The notes below the pieces were generated by a model. That model saw only the letters and a program-made list of their open reading frames with translations. It was not told the origin of the DNA and did not search any database. Below, one piece after another: positions 21,818-32,812 of a DNA stretch of 64,000 nt (its first letter is position 1; every line of letters begins with the position of its first letter). Origin of the DNA: Rhynchopus sp. YZ270_cl-10. Lineage: Eukaryota > Euglenozoa > Diplonemea > Diplonemida > Diplonemidae. The translations under genes and the position numbers were made by a program. The DNA is taken from contig OZ037916.1 of NCBI GenBank assembly GCA_964035575.1, forward strand, positions 1,116,001-1,180,000, given 5' to 3'.

Positions 21818-23539
21818 GGTCAGTCCATAAACCACCCCCCCCCAAAAGGTAATCTGGGGTCCTTATTTTTATTTCATGTGGGTTCTACTGGGACTTTCTC
21901 CCCGATTTTTTTTTTAATGAACTCAGAGTTAAGTTTCTGGGTTCAATAAAAAAAACGACGAGCAAAAAGTCCAATTGGAAATATGATGGATACCCCCCGA
22001 GAGCAAAATAAACCAACGGTAAAAATTGGTACCCTTGGTTTCCTATAGGTTCCTATAGGAAACCTACATTTTCCCATAATTTCCCACACAACTTACTTGA
22101 CAACAGGATGAAAACAAATACAAAAATGGCAAAAGTGAGTAAAACCGTGCAAGGGGCACTGGACTTTGCTAGGGCTCTGGGGGAAACGCAGTTCTCAGGG
22201 GAGAAGACTCGCAAGGAGGTTCTTGCCTACGCGAAGGCACGCAGTTGTTACCGTAGGGGTTTCGGGAAGACGTGTGGTTCAAAGCTTTATGGAAAGCGAG
22301 AGGAATATCCCTCATCCTTCACAGGAAGAACACCACCCGTGGGGGACGCGCGGTCCAACTGTATTTCTGCAGTAACCTGGATGAGTGTGTGGGTGTGCCA
22401 TCAGAAGGTACGTTTTGCACAAGCCTTCCGCGTGTTTGGAGGCACGGACAACGACGCCGCTGCCATTCTCCTTGCTGTAAGGGGTAAATACGCGTTGTTC
22501 ACCCCTCCGTACCTTCTGATGGCACACCCACACACTCATCCAGGTTACTGCAGAAATACAGTTGGACCGCGCGTCCCCCACGGGTGGTGTTCTTCCTGTG
22601 AAGGATGAGGGATATTCCTCTCGCTTTCCATAAAGCTTTGAACCACACGTCTTCCCGAAACCCCTACGGTAACAACTGCGTGCCTTCGCGTAGGCAAGAA
22701 CCTCCTTGCGAGTCTTCTCCCCTGAGAACTGCGTTTCCCCCAGAGCCCTAGCAAAGTCCAGTGCCCCTTGCACGGTTTTACTCACTTTTGCCATTTTTGT
22801 ATTTGTTTTCATCCTGTTGTCAAGTAAGTTGTGTGGGAAATTATGGGAAAATGTAGGTTTCCTATAGGAACCTATAGGAAACCAAGGGTACCAATTTTTA
22901 CCGTTGGTTTATTTTGCTCTCGGGGGGTATCCATCATATTTCCAATTGGACTTTTTGCTCGTCGTTTTTTTTATTGAACCCAGAAACTTAACTCTGAGTT
23001 CATTAAAAAAAAAATCGGGGAGAAAGTCCCAGTACATGGATGTCCAAAGTACTTGAAGTATATCAAGTACTTGATCCCCCAAAAAATCCAATACTTGATA
23101 CTTCAAGTACTTGACACCCTATTTTTTTTTCTAGTACTTTTTTACTTGTTCTCCCTCTGTCAAGTACTTTTTTCACAAAAAAAAACGTCAAGTACTTGAT
23201 CAAGTACAAAAAAAAAGTGGGTACTTGATCAAGTACTTGACGTTTTTTTTGCGAAAACAAGTACTTGACAGACTCTGCCAGAGGGTAAAAAAGTAAAAAA
23301 GTGCGAGAAAAAAAAATAGGGTATCAAGTACTTGATTTCTGTCAAGTACTTGATCAATCTTCAAGTACTTGACTGTCATTTTGAGAGGAAAAAAAAGGGG
23401 GGTCAAGTACTTCAAGTACCATAAAAAATCCGAAAAAAGTACTTCAAGTACTTTGGACATCCATGCCAGTAGAACCCACATGAAATAAAAATAAGGACCC
23501 CAGGTTACCTTTTGGGGGGGGTGGTTTATGGACCGTGCC
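21818..23539. mobile_element. 1.72-kb foldback element inserted in duplicated flank
   Basis: Long arms (21818-22412 and 22508-23539) are mirror images around a 95-bp spacer, with near-identical sequence over about 595 bp once a nested element in the right arm is set aside. Ends read GGTCAGTCCATAAACC and, inverted, GGCACGGTCCATAAACC. A 5-bp duplication ATATG flanks it (21813-21817, 23540-23544). The homologous site after polyubiquitin B (near 26531) is empty and carries a single ATATG. Each arm encodes the same ~100-residue open frame (MAKVSKTVQGALDFARALGE...), facing inward from both sides, matching no family I know. Superfamily not assigned. Confidence 0.85.
23035..23465. mobile_element. Nested 431-bp MITE rich in CAAGTACTTG palindromes
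   Basis: Perfect ~26-bp inverted ends beginning CATGGATGTCCAAAG, flanked by a 6-bp duplication CCAGTA (23029-23034, 23466-23471). It sits inside the right arm of the foldback element; the left arm shows the uninterrupted sequence (CCCAGTAGAACCC in the mirrored sense). The body repeats TCAAGTACTTGA and related palindromes about a dozen times. No ORF. Confidence 0.85.
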
Positions 23540-23870
23540 ATATGTATGAAATGTGAAGATGTTTGTATGCACGTGTCTTGAGTTGCACGTGTTCCACTGC
23601 TCGGTGCGGTAACTTTATTTTCTAGCTTTGTTGTCCATGACTTCTCTTTGTGTTATTTTTTGCTTTCTTCTTTTGACGTTTGTTTTCACTGATGCACACA
23701 CTCTATCCTGCACACTTGCTGTGCAATGTGCGTGTCTGGACGTGACGTTCTCTTGCTGCTGAACATTCATGTTGTTTGGCCACTTTTTCCCGCACTTTGG
23801 TGGAAGAAACCCAAAGGAATTGATAAGAAGAGCGTTTCGTGAAACTGCCGACCCTTTCCACCTTCTGTAC
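23540..23870 (+). repeat. Continuation of duplicated flank before protease B
   Basis: Homologous to 26532-26860 (GTATGAAATGTGAAGATG...), with small indels. It ends near the leader of protease B. This shows that the spacer after polyubiquitin A and the spacer after polyubiquitin B descend from one duplication. Confidence 0.85.
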
Positions 23871-23956
23871 TCCCCCGTCCCCTTCTCTCCATCCCCACCC
23901 GCCTTCTTGTCCACACCACCACACAGACAACACACACAACCAGACAAAGACACAAC

Positions 23957-24925
23957 ATGAAGACGGCTCTGTCTGTTCTCGCAATGGCGGCAGCCTCGAC
24001 TGCCCTGCCCGCGTCGTACGTGGAGATGAACGAGGCTCTGCTGTGGGCGAACTTCAAGCAGACCTACAACAAGCAGTACAGCGGTGCCGACGAGTCTGCC
24101 CGCCGTGCGGTCTTCAAGAAGAACATGCTGAAGGCTGCTGAGCGTGAGGCTGGGTCGAAGACCGGAGTGCGCCACGGGATGAACCAGTTCACGGACCTGA
24201 CTGAGGCGGAGTTCAAGGCGTACCACAGCCTGAGCGTGCCTGTGAAGGAGTCGCCGAAGAAGCAGTACAACGCGTCCCAGATCCTGAAGGTGAAGGGCGA
24301 CTCCGTGGACTGGAGGACGCAGAACCGTGTGACCCACGTGAAGAACCAGGGTCAGTGCGGGTCGTGCTGGGCGTTCTCCTCGACCGGAGGCATTGAGGGA
24401 CAGTGGTCTGCTGCACACACGCTGACCTCGCTGTCTGAGCAGGAGCTTGCTGCATGTGACAACGTTGATGCCGGGTGCGGTGGGGGTCTGATGGACAACG
24501 CGTTCCAGTGGCTGCTCGACAACCACAACGGAGACATTGTGACTGAGGAGGCCTACCCGTACACGGCTGGGAACGGCCTTGTTGGTGAGTGCAAGTGGAC
24601 GGCAGACATGGAGGTGGGTGCCACCATTGTGTCGTACGCGAACCTCCCCCACGACGAGGACGAGATGGCGACCTGGATGCTGACCAATGGACCGATCTCG
24701 ATTGCCGTTGACGCCACCTCGTGGCAGACGTACCAGGGCGGAGTGATGGACAACTGCGAGTCTCGCCAGCTTGACCACGGAGTCCTCGCCGTCGGAGTGA
24801 CCCCCGACTACTGGATCATCAAGAACTCCTGGGCATCTGACTGGGGAGAGTCTGGATACATCCGTGTTGCCCGTGGCACCAACCAGTGCCTCCTCAAGAA
24901 CTCCCCGTCGGCGCCTTCCGTCTGA
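23957..24925 (+). CDS. Papain-family (C1A) cathepsin L-like cysteine protease B
   Basis: 322 aa, intronless. Signal-like N-terminus (MKTALSVLAMAAASTALPAS), propeptide (LLWANFKQTYNKQYSG ... HGMNQFTDLTEAEFKAYH), then QCGSCWAFSSTGGIEGQW with the catalytic Cys, His in QLDHGVLAVGV and Asn in WIIKNSWASDWGESGY. The stretch VGATIVSYANLP ... NGPISIAVDATSW is strikingly like kinetoplastid cruzipain-type proteases. It ends QCLLKNSPSAPSV without a C-terminal extension. Diverged paralogue of protease A. The antisense strand is open by codon bias only. Confidence 0.95.
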   Translation: MKTALSVLAMAAASTALPASYVEMNEALLWANFKQTYNKQYSGADESARRAVFKKNMLKAAEREAGSKTGVRHGMNQFTDLTEAEFKAYHSLSVPVKESPKKQYNASQILKVKGDSVDWRTQNRVTHVKNQGQCGSCWAFSSTGGIEGQWSAAHTLTSLSEQELAACDNVDAGCGGGLMDNAFQWLLDNHNGDIVTEEAYPYTAGNGLVGECKWTADMEVGATIVSYANLPHDEDEMATWMLTNGPISIAVDATSWQTYQGGVMDNCESRQLDHGVLAVGVTPDYWIIKNSWASDWGESGYIRVARGTNQCLLKNSPSAPSV

Positions 24926-26225
<1,300 letters not shown>

Positions 26226-26860
26226 ACGTGACTGAAGTGCAATGCACACGCTTGTCCTTGTGGAGCTCTCAGCGTGTCTGTGCCAGTATTGTTGAGAGAA
26301 GCTGTGTGGTGAACAATTGATAAAGACTTGTGGAAACACAACTAAATGTAACATTACTCGCGTTGGCTGAAGCCCCTGACGTGGTACCTGCACGTCATCT
26401 ATCTCAGGGGTGGAGGCAATGACTTATTCTTAACTTTTTATTTGACACAAAACAAAACTACCGAAAAAGGAAAAAGAGCAAATGCATAGAGGCCCAGTTC
26501 TCCTGTCTCAAGCAAGAAATAGTGGACTTTGATATGTATGAAATGTGAAGATGTTTGTATGCACGTGTCTTGAGTTGCACGTGTTCCACTGCTCGGTGCG
26601 GTAACTTTATTTTCTAGCTTTGTTGTCCATGACTTCTCTTTGTGTTATTTTTTGCTTTCTTCTTTTGACGTTTGTTTTCATGTTTTTTGTAGACCCCCAG
26701 GCGCACACACTCTATCCTGCACACTTGCTGTGCAAAATGTGCGTCTGCGCAAAACGTTCTCTTGCAGAACATTCATTGTTGGACAACTTTTCCCCGCACT
26801 TGGTGACATAAAAAAAAGCCAAAAATGAGAAGAGCGTATTCGTGAACCTAAAGGGACCAC
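26226..26860 (+). repeat. Duplicated flank after polyubiquitin B (empty site)
   Basis: Matches 21506-21817 and then 23540-23870 without the 1.72-kb insertion. The intact junction GACTTTGATATGTATGAAATG is at about 26526-26545. Downstream it leads into the Rab gene leader. Confidence 0.9.
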
Positions 26861-26992
26861 AAACAAATGACACACAAATGCAAAATACGACACGAAAGAG
26901 AAACACAACTTACCGACCACTCCTTCGCCCCTCCCTCCCCCACCACACCACACCCCACCACCCCCCTCCTCAGCAAACCACCACCCCTTACA

Positions 26993-27595
26993 ATGGGCAA
27001 CGACATGGTCGAGGTGAAGATCGTCATGGTGGGCGATATGTCGGTCGGGAAGACGAGTCTTGCGAACCGCTTTACGCAGGGTGAGTTCCGTGAGGACGTG
27101 CGCACCACATTGGGGAGCACCTGCCTCTTCAAGGAACAGGATGTGGGGGGGCAGAGGGTGCGGTTCAGTCTGTGGGACACTGCGGGGCAGGAGGTGTACC
27201 ACTCTATGGTGCCGGTGTACTTTAGACAGGCGGCGGCTGTGGTGTTAGTTTACGACGTGACTTCGACCGACTCTTACGAAGGCGCAAAGAAATGGCTCAC
27301 CCAGATCGAGGAGCACGCACCAAGCGACGTTGTGGTAGCGATAGTCGGCAACAAGATCGACCTCCCATCCCGCATCGACGACACCGACGCCGAAGAGTTT
27401 GACCCTCCAGAGTTCCACACAGTGAAGATGGACGTCTCCGCAAAGACCGGAGAAAACATCAACGCGCTTTTCTCCAAAATCTACCGCAAATGCCAGTCTG
27501 TCAACCCCAACCCCCAGCGTGGCAGCAACACAACAATAAATCTTTCCGCCGCCCCATCCAGATCTGCGAATAAATACAGTCGGTGTGGGTGTTGA
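26993..27595 (+). CDS. Rab-family small GTPase (Rab5-like)
   Basis: 200 aa, intronless. P-loop GDMSVGKT (residues 14-21), TTLG switch I, WDTAGQE switch II, NKID and SAKTGEN complete the G1-G5 set. Rab-type features include YYF-like YFRQAAAVVLVYDVT. The C-terminus KYSRCGC gives a double-cysteine CxC geranylgeranylation signal. The body is closest in feel to Rab5/Rab21/Rab22, which act on early endosomes, but the subfamily is not certain. Start chosen at MGNDMVEVKIV, which fits Rab length; upstream in-frame codons are C/A-rich leader. Confidence 0.9.
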   Translation: MGNDMVEVKIVMVGDMSVGKTSLANRFTQGEFREDVRTTLGSTCLFKEQDVGGQRVRFSLWDTAGQEVYHSMVPVYFRQAAAVVLVYDVTSTDSYEGAKKWLTQIEEHAPSDVVVAIVGNKIDLPSRIDDTDAEEFDPPEFHTVKMDVSAKTGENINALFSKIYRKCQSVNPNPQRGSNTTINLSAAPSRSANKYSRCGC

Positions 27596-27775
27596 GTATA
27601 ATGGGGTAGGGGGGGTTTGGAATGAAGTTCCTTGTAACGTTTCGCGGGGTTTTTTCGTTTTATTTGTTCTTTTTGACCGTCATGACTCTCTGTCCGTTCT
27701 TATAAATGGAAGGTGGGAGAAGCTCTCCGTCTTTTTATACCTACAAATCGTAGCATAAAAGGAGAAATAGTTCTG

Positions 27776-27880
27776 ATACGGTCGCCGATCACTCCCTCAG
27801 GGTAATTGAGCAATCAGCGAAAAAAAAACCCTTTTTTCCCCCCCATTTACTTACCCATCAGAGGTACTGTTTTTTAGATG
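27776..27880 (+). repeat. Dispersed repeat (type VII), copy 2
   Basis: Second copy of the repeat at 470-585, sharing CAGGGTAATTGAGCAA, an A-run and a following TTACCCATCAGAGGTACTG block. Confidence 0.5.
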
Positions 27881-28081
27881 TGTTCGCATGAGGCACACAT
27901 TGTTGCAAATTTTCTTCTTTTTTTGCCCTAACTCTGAACTTTTTTGTGAAGAAGCACCATAGCTGCTTCAGCTTCGCCTTACCAAACCCTTTTTCTATAT
28001 TTTGGGGTATGTTTTTTTTTAATACCGCTGTGGTTCTTCGCAATACTGAACCCTGCCTTGCTTTGTTTACTAATGTGATTC

Positions 28082-28130
28082 AAGGTGACTAAGCACGAGC
28101 TTAGGGCCATCTTATGAACTTTTCTTTTGT
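28082..28130 (+). repeat. Type I hairpin module
   Basis: AAGGTGACTAAGCACGAGC then TTAGGGCCATCTTATGAAC and TTTTCTTTTG. The loop is shortened (ACGA) while the arms are kept. Confidence 0.7.
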
Positions 28131-28607
28131 TTGCAAAAAAAAAAAAAAAATAATGTGTTTCGCTCAATACAGTCGACTCTGGCATATGCATGGTACGGCC
28201 AGTGATTGTGCTGACCAATTTGACCTATGACCCATTTTCTGGTCACACGAACGCGCAACACTGCATACTGATTTTTTTTCTTCTTTTCTTTTTCACCACA
28301 CATTTTGCAACACGACAGAACATAATGTATATCCGCCAACGTTAGACGTGTGTCTAAAAGTCGCAAAGACTTAATTATCCAAATGTTCTCAAAGCAAAAA
28401 AGGTCCACTTCACCGCCTTACCTTACTCAGGGTCCCTAGGTATAGGGAACGGAAAAGGTGTAGCACCTTATCCGTTTCCGTTTTCTTTTTTTAAATAGAC
28501 CAAGAGGCCTGCCCTACTAGGGTGGATGGGAAGTGCTTTTTTTTGAGAAGGTGGCTACGCACAAAAGAAAAGCTAAGGTTTGTCTGCACCAAGCCTTTCT
28601 TTTGTTG

Positions 28608-28648
28608 TACTAATGTGCACGAGAGGTGCATATTCATCTAGCTTTGTT
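28608..28648 (+). repeat. Type IV ACGAGAG hairpin module
   Basis: ATGTGCACGAGAGGTGCATATTCATCT. The stem is TGC around the loop ACGAGAG, plus ATG/CAT outer pairs. Relatives at 37568, 46192, 46529 and 47401 (intron). Confidence 0.6.
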
Positions 28649-29444
28649 CCCCTTTCATTGTTGAAGTTCGAAGTGCAAACTGGGTGCAATATCCAGGATA
28701 ACCCGCGTCGCTTGTTTATTTTTTTCTTCTTTTCTTTTTCTGTTTCGTTTCGTGTCTGCATTGTGGAAAAAAAACTGTGGAAAAAAAATGCACATTTTTT
28801 TTATGTAGGTTTGGGGAGGAAGGGGGGGAAATGCTAGCTAAGCACAACGAGAGACACACGCTTAGACTCATATTACCAACTTTTTTTTTCTTTTTTTTTT
28901 TCTTTCCGCCTTTTGCCCACACCCCCCCATCGGAACAATTTCTTCAAAAGAGTTTCAAATATTTTTCAGTAGTTTCTACAAAAAAAAAACCCCCCTCGAA
29001 TTCGTAAAAGGCAGCTACACGGAAACCAATACGCCAAATATTTTTTTTTCTTTGCGTTTTTTAGGTGTTTCGTTACTAGTTTTGCGCCTTCGTCTGGGAG
29101 CTGGTAGTTGGAGGGGCGTGCCTGCATCTGATTTACGATGTTACGGTGTTCTAAACAGGAGAGGCTTAGGTTCATCTTTTAGTAAACTTCTCTGTCTTTT
29201 ACTGGATTTGTTTTATGCTTTCCTTTTTGTTAGCCCTGTCGTACAGTTGTGTGTCCTGTCTCCTGCATAAGGGTTGGGGTGGTAAGGGGGTGGCCTAGGT
29301 TGTAAACTTCGAATAATTTGTAAATTAATTATACGAATTATACGGTATTCGGTCGGGGCCGAGCACGTATAATACAACCTAGGGGTTGTGTCTGTGTTGT
29401 GTTGAATATTCTGCCCGCATTCTGATAGTAAAATGCAGCAGAAT

Positions 29445-30095
29445 CAGGGTATTAGGGTGGTTAAAAAAACTGGTTTTGAAAACCAGTTTTTCCAAAAACT
29501 GGTTTTCAAAAAAAAAAAAAAAAGCAGAGAAATCTGGAGGGGGAAAAAAAACCGACACTTTTCACCAGGCATTTCTGTAAATGTCGTCCCCAGATTAGGG
29601 CGGACTCGATTTTTTTCCCTGCATTTTTTCCCCGCCTGGTAGAACCGTGGTTGAACCACGGGAGTGCCTTTGGGAAATGGCTGTTCCTTGATTTTTTTTT
29701 GCCTGCGGCGCCATTTTTCATTTTTTGCTCCGCAAAAAAGGGTTCGTTGAGTGGCTCTGTGGTGTAAAAAGCTAGATTTTTACACCGTACCCTCAAAAAT
29801 TTTCGCCTGCGGCGCCATTTTATATTATTTTTTTGCTCCGCAAAAAAAAATACCGTCCCTATGTTCCCAATGGTCAGCAGCACCGAAAAATATTTTGAGC
29901 AAAAAACAAGCTGACCTCCCCAATCTTGAAATCTGGATTCCTGGATAAGACACTGACCCCGAAAAACCCGAAAAAGGTGACTGTGTCCGTCAACGGTGGA
30001 GGTTTTCGCCGGAAAAACTACTTTTCGCCACCCAGGAGAGAAAACCAGAAAAACCAGTTTTTTCCGGAATTTTGGATTTTCACCCTAATACCCTG
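29445..30095. mobile_element. hAT-like non-autonomous element (MITE)
   Basis: Inverted ends CAGGGTATTAGGGTG (29445) and CACCCTAATACCCTG (ends 30095), flanked by a perfect 8-bp target duplication AGCAGAAT (29437-29444 and 30096-30103). The 8-bp duplication and CAGGG-type ends are hAT hallmarks. The 651-bp interior has AACTGGTTTT inverted repeats near both ends and GCCTGCGGCGCCATTTT repeated twice (about 29702 and 29803), with no transposase. Confidence 0.85.
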
Positions 30096-30239
30096 AGCAG
30101 AATCACAAAAAAAAAAAAAAACGCGTTTGTCCATGAGCGGGTGTGCTCGTTGCCTAGAGGTGTTCGGATTAGTATTTGTTTTCATTTTTTTTTCTTTTGG
30201 TGTGCACTTCATCCTTTGTGATGCTGTGCGAAAAACGAT

Positions 30240-30342
30240 TACCGTCTTTGTAAAAATGTTCGACCGTAATAAAGTTCGTCCTTTCCGGATTTTTCTGGAA
30301 GTTCGTCCTTTTTTACGGTCGAACATTTTTACGAAGACGGTA
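30240..30342. mobile_element. 103-bp TA-flanked MITE, second copy
   Basis: Inverted ends TACCGTCTTTG...TTCGACCGTAA and their mirror (TTACGGTCGAA...GACGGTA). Same length as the element at 14303-14405. It lies 6 bp before a type I module and just upstream of the Tc1 element. Confidence 0.75.
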
Positions 30343-30348
30343 TTTCTC

Positions 30349-30393
30349 AAGGTGGCTAAGTGCGAGAGGCTTAGGGTCATCTTATCAAACATT
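30349..30393 (+). repeat. Type I hairpin module next to Tc1 insertion
   Basis: AAGGTGGCTAAGTGCGAGAGG then CTTAGGGTCATCTTATC. The Tc1 element starts just behind the 3' end of the module, within its expected T-rich tail. Confidence 0.7.
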
Positions 30394-30397
30394 TTTA

Positions 30398-31805
30398 TAC
30401 AGTGTGACACAGAATTAATGGCCGATGACGACATTTTGTAAAAATTGTTATATTATTCTAAAAAATAGGCAAAATTTGACTCATTTCATTGCATTTTCAA
30501 CTGGCCGTGTATGAAAAGTGTGTGTGTGGGGAAAATATTAACATGGAAATATCCCTTTTTGGTAAAAAAGGGTGTATGTGTAAAAAAAAAAAAATACAGT
30601 GTAGCAGTACAAACGAGTGGGTGCACAAAAATAAATAGAGCATGCATTAGTATTTTGTGTGCATTCCGTTGGAATTGCGAACTGCGTCTAGGCGTCGTGG
30701 CATTGACATGATGTAACGTGCAACGAAGCTATTGTCCATCTTGGACCATTCCTTGTTGATGGCACGTTTAAGTGCTGACACGTCTTTGGGCTCCCGTTCG
30801 TTGACTGCAGTCTGCAGCTTGGCCCACAGGTTCTCAATAGGATTGAGATCAGGGGAGTTGCCTGGCCAGTCAGCTTTAGGGAGGAACGAGAAAGGTTGGG
30901 AGGAGAGGAATGCTTGAGTAACGTTCGCAGTGTGGCAGGGTGCCCATCCTGCTGAAACGTGTAGCTACTGTCAGGCAGGAGTTCTTTTATTTCTTTGAGC
31001 GCTTTCTGTAAGACGAGCGTACGGTACTTCTCTGCATTGAGAGCACCGTCATAGAAATAGAGCTTCGTCTTACCTCTGGTGGTGATTCCTCCCCAGACGT
31101 GAACCTTCTGCGTAGCCCTGACCTTATCAACGGTTGGGGGCGGCTCATCACCATCTGCAACCCAGACAACATCGTTCTTCTTGCTCACCCGAGAAAAAAG
31201 CCAAAAGTCTTTTTCATCGGTGAACATCACCTTTGACCAGTCGGTGTTTCGATGCGTTTCAGCAAACTCTATCCGGGCAGTGATGTTCTTTTCCGAGAGC
31301 TTTGGTTTGCTCTTCGTTTGAACGGGCTTCAGCCCCTTCTCCTTCAGGCACCTGCGGACACTCTCCCTCGAAATCTGTAGTCGCGACGCTACTTTCCTGC
31401 AAGACTGAAACCGCTTGCCCCGCATGTGTCTAACCACCCTATTCTTAACGGTGTCGGTGGTGGCCGATCTCTTGCGTCCCCTCCCTGGCTTGTCCGAAAA
31501 ATTCCGCTCTCCAGCGCGGTACTCCTTCACCCACCTACCCAAACTCCTCTTCGCAACGTTCAGCAACTCCGCCACCTCATCATGGCTCTTACCGCCAACA
31601 ACGACTAGCGACGCTGCCTGTAGGCGCAACCCTTCCCTCGTGGCCTCAGTGTTCACTTTACCCTTAACCATTATATTTTTGCTTTTATTGTGTTCCTGGG
31701 CGTAAATATTTTATGTTTTGGGGGTGTTTTGAATATGTCCTTGTCAAAATTTGCCGTTTTTTTATAAAATGTCTTCATCGGCCATTAATTCTGTGTCACA
31801 CTGTA
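30398..31805 (-). mobile_element. Tc1/mariner-type transposon
   Basis: Inverted ends of about 40 bp beginning TACAGTGTGACACAG (left at 30398; right mirror ends 31805), with a TA duplication at each outer edge (30396-30397, 31806-31807). Length 1408 bp, usual for Tc1 elements. The ends differ at few positions, suggesting a fairly recent copy. It carries one transposase gene on the minus strand. Confidence 0.92.
30647..31671 (-). pseudogene. Tc1-family transposase, one frameshift
   Basis: Read on the minus strand. The N-terminus is a paired HTH DNA-binding region (MVKGKVNTEATREGLRLQ ... SLGRWVKEYRAG, then a second helix set SCRKVASRLQISRESVRRCL). The catalytic core has VMFTDEKDFWL (first Asp), FQQDGHPA (second Asp) and, in the next frame, WPGNSPDLNPIENLW (third acidic residue). 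About 37 residues separate the second Asp and Glu, the spacing of DD37E rather than classic DD34E elements. The main frame shifts near 30935, just after HPA, by what looks like one missing base. The shifted frame runs on to a stop at 30647 with normal C-terminal sequence (MPRRLDAVRN). Otherwise intact. Confidence 0.88.
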
Positions 31806-32380
31806 TACCAACCATCGGCAATAAATAGAATCGACGGAAGGTGCCTGCAAAATTGTTATACATGGTTTCTTTTTATTCACTTATCACGTGGGCGCCATCT
31901 AGAAAAATGCCGTCTACAGTAGGATACATTAAGGGTGAACGAAATTCTGTATTTCGTGGAAATGTGAATGAAAATGGAAAAAGCTTTTCAAAAAAACCCC
32001 CCTGTTACAAAAAAAAAGGCTCGAAGTTGTATTGCTGACTTCCTTGTCTATACCAACATACTTCGCTTTGTCATTTCCTGAAGTCAGACTGTTTTCTATA
32101 TATTTTTTTTAACTTTCTCTCTCTCTCATTTCCCCCCCTACTCGCCCACACGGCCCTTCGTACCACGTCCGCTAGCCTCAAAAACTTTAAATTTTAAAAA
32201 AACACCCCCCGCTTCAAAAAGTCAGATACTGAGTAGAACCCAGCTTCGCCTAAGTTAGGTGTTTTGTCCATAAAAATGAAAACCTCAGGTTTGTTTTTTT
32301 GCAAAAGAAAGTAGAACTGTGAGGGGGCCACGGACCAATTTCATTCCTTTGTTGTGATGGACAACTCTCCCCCGTTTATT

Positions 32381-32430
32381 TAGGTGACGATGCATGAGGC
32401 TGGGGTTCACCTTAGTAGCTTTACTTTCTA
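32381..32430 (+). repeat. Type I hairpin module with compensated outer stem
   Basis: AGGTGACGATGCATGAGGCTGG then GGTTCACCTTAG. The outer arms AGGTGA/TCACCT are fully Watson-Crick here, where most copies have AGGTGA/TCATCT with a G-U pair. Confidence 0.6.
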
Positions 32431-32654
32431 AGAATACATACCCTGAGTATAGATTTTTATTTTATTTTTGAAAGGAGGGTTTTCAAAAAAGAAAGCACAA
32501 AAAAAAGGGGTTGCGATTATGTAGAAACATTTAAAAGCAAAAGACACCCATTTTTGTTACATCCCCACCCCTACCCATCTCTCCTGTGTGGGTGAACATC
32601 GCTATTGATGTAGCATTGCCTCCTTCTTTTGCACTATATAAACGACGCTTTTTT

Positions 32655-32752
32655 AGGACTGCACAGTAGGGTGTCCACCCCCCCAGTACAGCCGGTCATA
32701 CCAAAGGTACACTGTCCATGGAGTGCTGTTTTCAACTCTACTTTTTTTTTCA
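32655..32752 (+). repeat. Type II module upstream of FIBP-like gene
   Basis: GGGTGTCCACCCCCCC, CCGGTCATACC, AAGGTACACTGTCC, ATGGAGTGCTG (diverged loop) and TTTCAACTCTAC with a T-run, ending about 60 bp before the first possible ATG. Confidence 0.65.
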
Positions 32753-32812
32753 CCAAATTCTACTCCCATATACTCCCCTCAGACACAACACATATACACA
32801 CCCTGCAAGACT

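Larger units (their letters stand above)
27596..30239. other. Repeat-rich spacer after Rab gene
   Basis: No gene. It carries the type VII repeat (27776), type I modules (28082, partial 29156), a hairpin at 28444-28482 (GGAACGGAAAAGGTG against CACCTTATCCGTTTCC), a type IV module (28608), an inverted pair CCTAGGTTGTA/TACAACCTAGG at about 29300-29383 that may bound a small MITE, and the hAT-like element (29445-30095). Confidence 0.6.
31806..32812. other. Spacer before FIBP-like gene
   Basis: No gene. Type I module at 32381-32430, type II module at 32655-32752, with T-rich and C-rich tracts. Confidence 0.55.

Noticed and set aside
22108-22608. 166-aa ORF in the left foldback arm as a host gene (and its minus-strand twin 22312-22812)
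   Set aside because: The frame runs through the spacer into the mirrored arm; both ORFs are products of the palindrome. Only the ~100-residue arm part may be real element sequence.
29445-29460. Telomere-like TATTAGGGTG at the element end
   Set aside because: A single occurrence that forms the end of an hAT-like element with an 8-bp target duplication.
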